Origin: Natrinema thermotolerans DSM 11552
GTDB lineage: Archaea; Halobacteriota; Halobacteria; Halobacteriales; Natrialbaceae
Length of the DNA stretch: 64,000 nucleotides
Reading direction: 5' to 3'
Assembly (NCBI GenBank): GCA_000337115.1
Contig: AOIR01000053.1
Span: forward strand, 67,489 to 131,488
Below, one piece after another: positions 54,409-62,259 of the stretch. The notes under the pieces are model-generated. The model ran no database searches, had not been told where the DNA came from, and saw only the letters and a list, made by a program, of their open reading frames with translations. The position numbers and the translations under genes are program-made. How positions within the stretch are numbered: the first letter of the stretch is position 1; every line of letters starts with the position of its first letter.

Positions 54409-55845
54409 TCAGTCGCCGCCCTCGCCGGCGTCCGCTCGCGGGGTGTCCCCGCTCGCGTCACCCGAGGCGTGGTGTGCCTCGCTCTCTTCGACGCGCTCGT
54501 GGCGGTCGAGGGAGGTCATCGTCCGGTAAGTCTCGGCCCGGTCGGTCTTCGCGAGCCGGTAGCGGTAGTAGCCGTAGGCGACGACGAACCAGCCCACGAG
54601 GACGACGCCGACGATCGGCCGCTGGAGCAGCGTGACGATCCAGAACGCGCCGGTCGCGACGGCCCCGCCGAGGACCGCGAGGAGGAGCCCCCGGTATCGC
54701 CGGAGTCGGAACGGGGCGTTGGCGTAGTGGGCGGGGAACTCCCGGGGCAGGTTCCAGAGCCCGATCGCACAGAAGAAGTACGCGGTGAGGCTGGCCAGGC
54801 CGATGAACACCGAGAGCCCCACGATCTCGTCCGCGATCGGCACGAGTACGAACGGCGGGAGGCCAAGCAGCGCAACGGCGTAGTGGGGCGTCTCGAACCG
54901 CGGGTGGATCCGGGCGAGCGACGCCGGGAGGATGCCGTCGCGGCTCGCGCGCATGAGCGTCCGGGAGAATACCAAAAGCGTCGTGTTCACGGTCGTGACG
55001 ACCGCGAAGACGGCACCGGCAGCGACGACGTACTCGCCCCACCACGGGAGAAATTGCGCGGCAGCCATCGCGAGATCGGCTTCGGCCCCCAGTTCGGTGT
55101 AGGGAACGACGCCGACGAGGACGGCGATCAGCGCCACGTAAAACAGGGCGACGATCCCGATGCCCAACCCCAGCACCAGCGGGATCGTCCGGCCGGGGTT
55201 CTCGATCTCTTCGCCCAGTTCGACCAGCAGTCCGAAGCCAAGGAACGGATAGAACAGGGCGACCACTGCGAGCCCGAACGCGCCGTAGTCCGGGAAAAAC
55301 GGCGCGTAGTTGGCGGCGTCGACCGCGGTCGCACCGGGGACGATAAAGGTCAGGAGCGCGATCACGAGCCCGGCGAAGAAGACGAGTTGGACCTGTGCGA
55401 CGACCCTGAGCCCGATCAGGTTGACCAGCAGGACGAACGCCAGCAGGACGTAAATCAGCGGTGTCGACGGGACGTCGACGAATATCCGGGTGTACTCCGC
55501 GAAGCCCGTCGCCGTGATGAGCAAGGACGCCCACGCGACCAGCGGGATGGTAAACGGGACCAGAAAGCCCCAGTACGGCGCAGTCAGACGAGAGATATAG
55601 ACGTACAGCCCACCGGCGACGGGCATCGCCGACCCGAGCAGGGCGTTGTAGAGGACGACGAACGACGCCGGGATCGCCGCCAGGAGGATCGCTACCACGA
55701 GCGACGGGCCCGCGGTCCCCGCCAGCGGCCCCGGCAGGACGAATATCGGCACCGAGATCGCGTTCCCGACCAACAACGCGAGGACGCCGACGATACCGAT
55801 GCTCGAGGACAGCGTCGCCGCGTCGGCGTCGCCGGAGGCACTCAT
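54409..55845 (-). CDS. APC-family amino acid/polyamine permease
   Basis: A 478-residue transporter with about 12 helices. The first has the unwound GNAISVPIFVLPGPLAG stretch, and later parts include YPFLGFGLLVELGEEIENPGRTIP, the conserved loop after helix 6. A hydrophilic acidic tail (about 450-478) follows. It probably imports an amino acid or amine by proton or sodium symport. Its first four bases overlap the small membrane protein upstream, so they are co-expressed. The substrate is unknown. Confidence 0.92.
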   Translation of the reverse strand: MSASGDADAATLSSSIGIVGVLALLVGNAISVPIFVLPGPLAGTAGPSLVVAILLAAIPASFVVLYNALLGSAMPVAGGLYVYISRLTAPYWGFLVPFTIPLVAWASLLITATGFAEYTRIFVDVPSTPLIYVLLAFVLLVNLIGLRVVAQVQLVFFAGLVIALLTFIVPGATAVDAANYAPFFPDYGAFGLAVVALFYPFLGFGLLVELGEEIENPGRTIPLVLGLGIGIVALFYVALIAVLVGVVPYTELGAEADLAMAAAQFLPWWGEYVVAAGAVFAVVTTVNTTLLVFSRTLMRASRDGILPASLARIHPRFETPHYAVALLGLPPFVLVPIADEIVGLSVFIGLASLTAYFFCAIGLWNLPREFPAHYANAPFRLRRYRGLLLAVLGGAVATGAFWIVTLLQRPIVGVVLVGWFVVAYGYYRYRLAKTDRAETYRTMTSLDRHERVEESEAHHASGDASGDTPRADAGEGGD

Positions 55846-56093
55846 TCTGCCGTCGTTCGATCGGCCCGCCGGCGTCGGACGGCGGCGTCGCGGACCCGTC
55901 GACCGAGGGCGAACCCGACGACGCCACCGAGAAACGGTGTCACAGCGAGCAGCGCCGGGGCCGTAACCAGCGGGAGGACGATTCCGAGCCCGAGGCCGAC
56001 CACCAGCCCGCCCTCGGGATACTGCGCCGCGGCGACCTCGCGCTCGACGTCGTCCATCTCCGCCGGCTCGTCGCGGTACTCTCCGATTGCCAT
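55842..56093 (-). CDS. 83-residue membrane protein coupled to the permease
   Basis: A small protein with an acidic N-terminus (1-24) and one long or two short hydrophobic segments (about 28-64), ending in an Arg-rich tail. No family recognised. A TATTTTAC box (about 56119-56127) is about 28 bases before the ATG at 56093, so it leads the transcript; an ATG at 56108 is the alternative. Its stop overlaps the permease start by four bases. It may be an accessory subunit, like the small protein before putP. Confidence 0.75.
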   Translation of the reverse strand: MAIGEYRDEPAEMDDVEREVAAAQYPEGGLVVGLGLGIVLPLVTAPALLAVTPFLGGVVGFALGRRVRDAAVRRRRADRTTAE

Positions 56094-56304
56094 GTAATGT
56101 CCCACCATACCACGGGTAAAATAGCTTCTGGACGTTGACACCAGCTGAACGTCGGTCGGCGGTGTCGGGACCGCGTCCGCCTCGCAGCGTCGCGTCGCGC
56201 CAGCGATCCCGTCGGCGGGTCGGTGAGCGGCTCGAGCCGGCGAACGACACCGGCCTCCACGCACGTTGATAAGAACTAAGTCGGTACCCGTGAAGGTTGG
56301 TGCC

Positions 56305-57042
56305 ATGGCACAAAAGAGTGCTGCCGTCGTCGGTGGCGGCATCATGGGCGCCGGTATCGCACAGGTACTCGCACGGAACGGCTACGACGTGACCGTCCGC
56401 GAGATCAACGAGGAGTTGGCCGACGAGGCTCGCGAACGCGTAATCTCGGGCAATTACGGGCTCGAGGACGCCGTCGAGGGCGGGTATCTCTCCGCGGACG
56501 AGAAAGACGCGGTCCTCGAGCGGATGACGTTCACGACGGATCTCGACGCGGCGACCGACGGGACCGACTTCACGATCGAGGCGGTTACCGAAGACCTGGC
56601 GATCAAGGGGCAGGTCTTCCGCGATCTGGACGAGGTCACGGACGATCAGCCGCTGTACTCGAACACGAGCGGGTTCGCCGTCACGTCGATCGCCAACGCC
56701 GTTTCCGACCCCTCTCGGGTCGCGGTGACGCACTTTTTCAATCCCGTCGCGGTCATGGACATGGTCGAAATCGTCCAGGCACCGGAGACTGACGAAGCCG
56801 TCGTCGAGCGCGCCGAGGAACTGGTCGACGAACTCGGGAAGACGCGGGTCACCATCGACGACGATCCCGGCTCCTACGGCTTCCTCGCCAACCGCTGTCA
56901 CGCGGCGATGCGCGAGGAGGCCAAGAAGATCGTCGACGAGGGGATCGCCACGGAGGAACAGGTCGACAAGGCGCTCGAGGACGGCTACAACCTCCCCGTC
57001 GGCCCGTTCTCGCTGACCGGCATCGGTGAGGAGTGGGACTGA
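56305..57042 (+). CDS. 3-Hydroxyacyl-CoA dehydrogenase, C-terminally short
   Basis: A 245-residue NAD enzyme of the HBD/HAD type. It has the cofactor loop AAVVGGGIMGAGIAQVLARNG (about 6-26), the catalytic pair region THFFNPVAVMDMVEIV (His) and LANRCHAAMREEAKKIVDEG. It ends shortly after LEDGYNLPVGPFSLTGIGEEWD, about 35-45 residues before the usual C-terminus of 280-290 residues. The lost part contributes to dimerisation, so activity is uncertain. The ATG at 56305 is preferred over 56266. It is divergent from the permease unit and convergent with the enoyl-CoA hydratase. Confidence 0.88.
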   Translation: MAQKSAAVVGGGIMGAGIAQVLARNGYDVTVREINEELADEARERVISGNYGLEDAVEGGYLSADEKDAVLERMTFTTDLDAATDGTDFTIEAVTEDLAIKGQVFRDLDEVTDDQPLYSNTSGFAVTSIANAVSDPSRVAVTHFFNPVAVMDMVEIVQAPETDEAVVERAEELVDELGKTRVTIDDDPGSYGFLANRCHAAMREEAKKIVDEGIATEEQVDKALEDGYNLPVGPFSLTGIGEEWD

Positions 57043-57155
57043 CGATCGGTTTCGGTCCCGGACGGACTCGGTCCTATCCAGATCGACGAACCGGTTGCAG
57101 TGGCGTGCGCTGTCGATCGGTCGGAGCGGTAGCGACGGCCGATCGATGACCCCGC

Positions 57156-57228
57156 GCGAGGGATGAGCGAGTGTACCGAGCGAATCGGCTGGGGAGGGTG
57201 TGGTTATTCCGTGTAGCCACGATAGCAG
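57156..57228 (-). repeat. Dispersed repeat, copy B
   Basis: Reverse complement of the same family as copy C. It starts CTGCTATCGTGGC, has CCTCCCCAGCCGATTCGCTC (20 bases identical to copy C) and ends CGCTCATCCCTCGC (14 identical). Confidence 0.75.
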
Positions 57229-57289
57229 CGCACTCTCTCGGTCGAAGATATATAATGACCGATCGTTAGAATTGACAATCGAGTACGTC

Positions 57290-57368
57290 CTGCTATCGTG
57301 GCAACTAGGGATTCCACGTCCTCCCCAGCCGATTCGCTCACGCCCTTCGGCGCTCGCTCATCCCTCGC
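57290..57368 (+). repeat. Dispersed repeat, copy C
   Basis: In inverted orientation to copy B and separated from it by 61 bases. It shares 19 identical bases with copy A at 32440. Confidence 0.75.
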
Positions 57369-57376
57369 ACAACGTC

Positions 57377-57408
57377 GTGTCGCGGTTCGTTCGCCCTCAC
57401 CGCGACAC
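57377..57408. repeat. 10-bp stem hairpin
   Basis: 57377-57386 is the exact reverse complement of 57399-57408, with a 12-nt loop. It follows repeat copy C directly and lies about 75 bases past the 3' end of the enoyl-CoA hydratase gene. Confidence 0.7.
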
Positions 57409-57481
57409 AGCGCGCGCCACTGCAAATCGTGAACTCAATCCGAAGTGGAACGCCGTCCGTTCGTCCGTTCGTCCGTCGCCG

Positions 57482-58279
57482 TTACTTCCCGTCGAACTCG
57501 GGCTCGCGGTCCTCGGCGAACGCCGCCGCGCCCTCCGCGTGGTCCTCGGTCTTGAGCAGTTCCTGAAAGAGCTGGTTGTCGTAGGCCAGCCCTTCCTCGA
57601 GCCCGCTGTGAACTGCCATGTCCGCGGACTTCTTGATCGCCTGGATCGCAAGCGGTGCCTGCCCGGCAAGATCGTCGACGAACGCGTCGACTTCGTCCTC
57701 GAACTCGTCGTCGGCGTAGACGTGGTTGACGATGCCCTCCTCGTCCGCGCGCTCCGCGGTAATGTGGTCGCCGGTCATCGCGAGTTCCTTCGCGACGGCG
57801 GGGCCGGCGATCTTCGTGACGTACTGGACGCCGCCGGCACCGGGCAGGATGCCGAGGTTGACCTCGGGGAAGCCGAACGTCGAGCCCTCGCTGGCCAGTC
57901 GGAAGTCACATGCCAGCGCGGTCTCTAAGCCGCCGCCCAGACAGTAGCCGTCGATCTTCGCGATGACGGGCGCGGGGAAGTCCCGGATGACGTCGTAGTG
58001 GGACCGTGCCGAGGTGCCGCCGGCCGACTCGTCGGAGAAGCCGCCGATGTCGGCACCGGCACAGAAGGCCTTCTCGCCGGCCCCCTCGAGGACCACGGCG
58101 CGCAGGGCGACGCCGTCGGCATCCTCGTTTTGCTCCTCGAGCAGTTCGAGGCCCGCGACGATGTCGTCCCTGAGTTGGGCGCTCAGCGCGTTCAGCGCGT
58201 CCGGCCGGTTCATCGTCAGCGTGCCGACGCCGCTGTCTTCGTCGAACTCCACTAGGACTGTCTCGAGTGATTCGTCCAT
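57482..58279 (-). CDS. Enoyl-CoA hydratase/isomerase (crotonase family)
   Basis: A 265-residue crotonase that hydrates 2-enoyl-CoA to (S)-3-hydroxyacyl-CoA. Oxyanion-hole segments are AFCAGADIGGF (about 70-80) and YCLGGGLETALACDFRLA (about 115-130), with catalytic Glu residues in GGGLETA and GFPEVNLGILPGAGG. The length is normal. A CTTTTTG patch about 27 bases upstream may act as the promoter. Together with the convergent 3-hydroxyacyl-CoA dehydrogenase it supplies the middle of beta-oxidation. It is the counterpart of opposite stereochemistry to the MaoC hydratase. Confidence 0.95.
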   Translation of the reverse strand: MDESLETVLVEFDEDSGVGTLTMNRPDALNALSAQLRDDIVAGLELLEEQNEDADGVALRAVVLEGAGEKAFCAGADIGGFSDESAGGTSARSHYDVIRDFPAPVIAKIDGYCLGGGLETALACDFRLASEGSTFGFPEVNLGILPGAGGVQYVTKIAGPAVAKELAMTGDHITAERADEEGIVNHVYADDEFEDEVDAFVDDLAGQAPLAIQAIKKSADMAVHSGLEEGLAYDNQLFQELLKTEDHAEGAAAFAEDREPEFDGK

Positions 58280-58614
58280 GGGTGACGGTCACGGCCACCG
58301 ATCAAAAAGGTGTCCCGTTTCACACCCCGGCCGGCGGACGATCCCAGTCACTGGCCGGCACGTACCATCCTGCTGTCGTCGCCGTCGGTTTCGGGATCGA
58401 GTCCGCGCCGGGAGCGACCGCTCGAGCGCTTGTAGTCGCTGAAAACATACTGAAACTAGTCTTTCGGACGATGGGTGTCGGAGTTACCCGAATACTCGTT
58501 CCGATCCGATTGCACAACTGAGAGACGATCCGTCTTTTCCGAACGCGGCCGAGCGGTCGGCCCGGCAACCCGTTCCCGTCGGACCGATCGATCGGCGAGC
58601 GGACCGGCGCTCGG
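58280..58614. other. 335-bp intergenic region without a gene
   Basis: It lies upstream of the enoyl-CoA hydratase and downstream of the TrpD2-like gene. There is an AT-rich patch near 58440-58460. No ORF or repeat was recognised. Confidence 0.5.
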
Positions 58615-59682
58615 TCAGAACGCTTGCAGGTCCTCGAGGACGGCCTGTGCGCTGCCGTCGTCGATGACGTCACGAGCCCGCTCGAGGCCCGCGTCCAGGC
58701 TCTCGACGTCCTGGCGGGCGTACATCCGGAACGCGCCGTTGAGCGCGATGGCGTCGGCGAAGTGGTCCTCGCGGTCGCCGGACAGTACCTCCGCGGTGAT
58801 CGTCGCGGAATCGACCGCGATGTCGTCGACGGCGAGGTCCTCGCGTTCCATGTCCATCCCGTACTCGGCGGTCTCGATCTCGTAGTCCTCGAGGTCCTCG
58901 CCCTCGTCCCACTCCGCGACTTTGGTGTAGCCGGGTCGGATATCGTCGTAGCCTTCCATTCCTTGGAAGAAGATGGCCCGCGAGTAGTCCAGCCGATCGC
59001 TCTCGCGGACCAGGTCGATCATCTTCTTCGCGAACGCGAGGTGGTAGAACGACCCCAGGTGGACGTCCGCGTTCGCCGGGTTGGCGACGGTCTCGATCGT
59101 GTTGACGAACGTTCGGACGCCCATCTCGTCGCGACGGTCGAAGAGGTCGTCGATGACGGGGTTGAACGCGGGCTGGTAGTAGAAGCCGAAGCCGGTCTCG
59201 TCGACCATGTCGGCGCTCTCGCCCGGCTCGAGTTCGGTCCGAACGCCGAGTTCCTCGAGGACGTGTTTGTAGGGGGTCGCCTTCTGGGAGGGAACACGGT
59301 CCCCGGAATGGACGACGACCGGCGTGCCCGCGGCGGCGGCGACGACGCCGGCACCGACGCCGAGGATGGCGGAGGTGTCCTTGCCGTCGTAGTTCGCGCC
59401 GCAGTCGACCGGATCTGCCTCGGGTTCGGCGGTCACGACCGACTCCTCGCGCATGACGTCGGTGTAGGCCGCCAGCTCCTCGGGGTTGTTGCGCTTCCAG
59501 CGATTCGCCAGCCAGAACGCGCCGAGGGTGGTCTGGTCGGGCTCGCCGGCCAGGATCCGCTGGAAGGCCTCGCGGGCCTGCTCGCGGTCCATGTCGTCGG
59601 CCGATTTGGGGCCGGAACCGACTACCTCCGTCATCAGGCGTTTCAACGGCCAATCGCCGAACTCCTGGGATGCCTGCGCCAT
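58615..59682 (-). CDS. Anthranilate phosphoribosyltransferase-like protein (TrpD2 type)
   Basis: A 355-residue glycosyltransferase family 3 protein. The N-terminal helical domain (about 5-80) reads LKRLMTEVVGSGPKSADDM..AREAFQRILAGE, as in TrpD. The central part has NYDGKDTSAILGVGAGVVAAAAGTPVVVHSG, but the GTGGDG pyrophosphate loop of true TrpD is missing. This points to the TrpD2/YbiB-like group, some members of which bind nucleic acid rather than anthranilate. No trp genes are near. The ATG at 59682 gives the family N-terminus. Divergent from the siroheme decarboxylase gene. Confidence 0.88.
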   Translation of the reverse strand: MAQASQEFGDWPLKRLMTEVVGSGPKSADDMDREQAREAFQRILAGEPDQTTLGAFWLANRWKRNNPEELAAYTDVMREESVVTAEPEADPVDCGANYDGKDTSAILGVGAGVVAAAAGTPVVVHSGDRVPSQKATPYKHVLEELGVRTELEPGESADMVDETGFGFYYQPAFNPVIDDLFDRRDEMGVRTFVNTIETVANPANADVHLGSFYHLAFAKKMIDLVRESDRLDYSRAIFFQGMEGYDDIRPGYTKVAEWDEGEDLEDYEIETAEYGMDMEREDLAVDDIAVDSATITAEVLSGDREDHFADAIALNGAFRMYARQDVESLDAGLERARDVIDDGSAQAVLEDLQAF

Positions 59683-59855
59683 GGGCGAGGCTTCGGACGG
59701 CCACCGCAAAAACCCCGCGTTTCCGGGATTCCCACGGCCGTCAAACGACGGGTTCGATGTCGCTCGAGCGACGCGGCGCCACGGCGATCGTCCGCCGTTC
59801 CCGACCGCCGAGACGACCCGAAAACGATACGGTCCCCTTCTCCCTAGGACGACCA

Positions 59856-60896
59856 ATGAGTGCCCTGTCGGGGAACTGGCGCGACGCCATCGACGACGTG
59901 GACGCGGCGCTGATCGACGGCTATCAGAGCGGGTTCCCGATCGAGGAACGCCCGTTCGACCGCGTCGGTGCCGACCTCGGGATCGACGAGTCCGCCGCGG
60001 TCGACCGCGTTCGAGCCCTGCGAGAGGCGGGGATCGCCCGCCGGTTCGGAGCCGTCCTCAACCCGCCCGTGATCGGCTCTTCGACGCTTGCCGCGATCCA
60101 GGCCCCCGCGGACCGCTTCGACGAGATCGCGGCGATCGTCAACGAGTACCGGCAGGTCAACCACAACTACGCCCGCGACCACGAGTGGAACATGTGGTTC
60201 GTCGTCACCGCCGGCTCCCGCGAGGCCCGTGACGAGATCCTCGCCGAGATCGAGACCCGAACCGGCTGTGACGTGTTGAACCTGCCGATGCTGACCGACT
60301 ACTACATCGACCTCGAGTTCCCCGTCGTCAACGCCGACCGCTTTGCACGCGAATCGCTCGAGGCCGGCACCGACTCCTCGGCGACCCGGATCAGCGAGGC
60401 GGCGACGGGCGATCTCTCCGCGCTCGAGGCCGACCTCCTGCTCGAGATTCAGGACGGCTTTCCCCTCTCGGCGACGCCGTACCGGGACATCGCCACGGCG
60501 CTCGACGCCCCCGTCGACGACGTCCTCGCGGCCGTCGAACGCCTGCTCGCGACCGGCTGTATCAAGCGGATCGGCTGCGTGATCAACCACGTCGCCACGG
60601 GCTTCGACGCCAACTGCATGGTCGTCTGGGACGTTCCCGACGAGGACCTCGACGCGTGGGGCGAGCGGGCTGGCGGGTTGCCCTACGTCACCCTCTGCTA
60701 TCATCGGCCCCGCCGGCCCGAGCAGGACTGGCCGTACAACCTGTTCACGATGATCCACGGCCGCGATCCCGACGCGGTCGACGAGAAGATCGACGAACTC
60801 GCCGCCGATTACCTCCCCGTCGACCACGAGCGACTCTACTCAACCGAGACGCTGAAACAGACCGGCGCGCGCTACGACGACCTGCTCGGTACGTAG
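59856..60896 (+). CDS. Fused siroheme decarboxylase (AhbA-AhbB-like)
   Basis: A 346-residue protein made of two homologous halves (about 10-165 and 190-346). Each has an AsnC/Lrp-like winged helix followed by a decarboxylase/ligand domain. Marks are RRFGAVLNP and RDHEWNMWFVVTA in the first half, and IKRIGCVINH and CYHRPRRPEQDWPYNLFTMIHG in the second. In bacteria and archaea using the alternative haem route, separate AhbA and AhbB decarboxylate siroheme to didecarboxysiroheme. Here one chain carries both. Older annotations call it an Lrp/AsnC regulator; both halves match the enzyme better. Other haem genes are not in the window. Confidence 0.9.
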   Translation: MSALSGNWRDAIDDVDAALIDGYQSGFPIEERPFDRVGADLGIDESAAVDRVRALREAGIARRFGAVLNPPVIGSSTLAAIQAPADRFDEIAAIVNEYRQVNHNYARDHEWNMWFVVTAGSREARDEILAEIETRTGCDVLNLPMLTDYYIDLEFPVVNADRFARESLEAGTDSSATRISEAATGDLSALEADLLLEIQDGFPLSATPYRDIATALDAPVDDVLAAVERLLATGCIKRIGCVINHVATGFDANCMVVWDVPDEDLDAWGERAGGLPYVTLCYHRPRRPEQDWPYNLFTMIHGRDPDAVDEKIDELAADYLPVDHERLYSTETLKQTGARYDDLLGT

Positions 60897-60992
60897 CCGG
60901 GACGACCGCTCTCGTCGGTGTCGACGCCGCTACTCGAGCAAGTCGGGAGGCGGGAAACGTATTTCCCTTCTCGTCGCTTACGAGGGGACACA

Positions 60993-61592
60993 ATGATGGC
61001 GACGACCCACGCGCTGCTGGGACTGCTCCTGGCGTTGCCCCTGCTAGCGGTCGCTCCGGACCTCGCGCCGGCCGCGTTCCTCGCGGGACTGGTCGGTGGG
61101 GTGGCTCCCGATCTCGACCTCTACACCGGCCATCGGAAGACGCTTCATTACCCCGTGTACGGCTCGATCGCGACGGTGCCGGCGGTCGTCATCGCGGCGC
61201 TCGTCCCCACGACCGTGACGGTCGCGATCGCCGTCGGTCTCGCGGCCGCGGCGCTTCACGCCGTCGCCGACGCGGCCGGGAGCGGCCTCGAGTTGCGGCC
61301 CTGGCAGGGGACCTCCGAGCGGGCGGTCTACAGCCACTATCACGGTCGCTGGGTTCGCCCGCGACGGTGGGTCCGATACGACGGCGCTCCCGAGGACCTC
61401 TTCGTCGCCGGGGTCGTTGCGGTGCCGCTCGTCATGCTCGGCGACGGCCCCGTGACTGCTCTCGCAGTCGGCCTCGTCGCGGTGTCGGCTGTCTACGTCC
61501 TGTTGCGCAAGCCGCTCGCGACCGTCGCCGAGCGACTCGTTCCGTTGCTCCCGGCGGCGGTTCGCCCTTACGTCCCCGCGCGGTATCTGTGA
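60993..61592 (+). CDS. Membrane-bound metal-dependent hydrolase (YdjM/DUF457-like)
   Basis: A 199-residue integral membrane protein. It has MATTHALLGLLLALPLL at the start, then GGVAPDLDLYTGHRKTLHYPV with Asp/His residues that could bind metal. Three to four more helices follow, with SHYHGRWVRPRRWVRYDG in the middle. This is the haloarchaeal branch of the LexA-induced YdjM/DUF457 family, with a proposed metal-dependent hydrolase role. ATG 60993 or 60996 are equivalent; TATTT about 35 bases upstream serves as promoter. Substrate unknown. Confidence 0.87.
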   Translation: MMATTHALLGLLLALPLLAVAPDLAPAAFLAGLVGGVAPDLDLYTGHRKTLHYPVYGSIATVPAVVIAALVPTTVTVAIAVGLAAAALHAVADAAGSGLELRPWQGTSERAVYSHYHGRWVRPRRWVRYDGAPEDLFVAGVVAVPLVMLGDGPVTALAVGLVAVSAVYVLLRKPLATVAERLVPLLPAAVRPYVPARYL

Positions 61593-61648
61593 CGGGTCGG
61601 CACGACTGAACGGTATTTTTATCAGTCAGCGCTCCAACCGATTCCGCA

Positions 61649-62212
61649 ATGAACGGAGAACGGACGGCCGAACGCGGCGTCCGAGCGGCACTCGTCGCCG
61701 TCCTCGTCGCGGGCGTACGCCAACGCGATCCGGGTGCGGTCGTCAACGCCATTGTCGCGTTCGCGGCGACCTACACTCCCGACGTCGTCGAACGCGTCTT
61801 CGGACTCGAGTTTCGCCCGTGGCAACGCGCGTACGTCGACGGTGCGATGCTTACCCACGCCATCGGCATGCTCGGCCCCTACGACGACGTCTGGTGGTGG
61901 GACCACCTGACTCACGCCTACTCGTCGACGCTCGTGGGCAGCGCCGCCTTCGCGGCCGCCCGTCGCCGCGGTGACGATCCCTCCCCGCGCGTCGTCGCCG
62001 CCGTCGCCGTCGCCGGCTGCTGCTGGGAACTCCTCGAGTACGTCATCCATGCGACCGCGAACCGGCTCGGTCTCGAACCGGTGCTGGTCACCTACGGCAA
62101 ACGCGACACCGCGCTGGATCTCGTCTTCAATCTCGTCGGGGCCGCCGTCGTCCTCTTGCTGGGCGACCACGCCCTCGAGAACTTCGCCCGGGCGCCCGCA
62201 ACCGACGACTGA
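61649..62212 (+). CDS. Membrane protein, DUF2238/YjdF-like
   Basis: A 187-residue protein with about four hydrophobic segments (about 12-35, 65-80, 95-125, 150-172). A conserved-looking WWWDHLTHAYSSTLVG stretch with His/Asp residues, CCWELLEYVIHATANRLG, and YGKRDTALDLVFNLVGAAVVL resemble the YjdF/DUF2238 family by memory. TTTTTAT about 28 bases upstream of the ATG supports the start. It is 56 bases from the DUF457-like gene but has its own promoter. Function unknown. Confidence 0.8.
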   Translation: MNGERTAERGVRAALVAVLVAGVRQRDPGAVVNAIVAFAATYTPDVVERVFGLEFRPWQRAYVDGAMLTHAIGMLGPYDDVWWWDHLTHAYSSTLVGSAAFAAARRRGDDPSPRVVAAVAVAGCCWELLEYVIHATANRLGLEPVLVTYGKRDTALDLVFNLVGAAVVLLLGDHALENFARAPATDD

Positions 62213-62259
62213 TCGGCCGCTTCGGAATACGGACTTCGAAGTCGTTCCGGCGGACCGTC

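Larger units (their letters stand above)
57043..57481. other. 439-bp convergent region with inverted repeats
   Basis: It separates the convergent 3-hydroxyacyl-CoA dehydrogenase and enoyl-CoA hydratase genes. It contains two outward-pointing copies of the dispersed repeat, a 61-bp AT-rich spacer with a TATA-like ATATATAATG between them (57247-57256), and a 10-bp-stem hairpin. No gene is seen. Confidence 0.6.

Noticed and set aside
54409-56901. An 830-residue reading of the APC permease extending upstream
   Set aside because: The part beyond 55845 is basic and crosses the small membrane protein and the antisense of the hydroxyacyl-CoA dehydrogenase; the permease proper starts at 55845.
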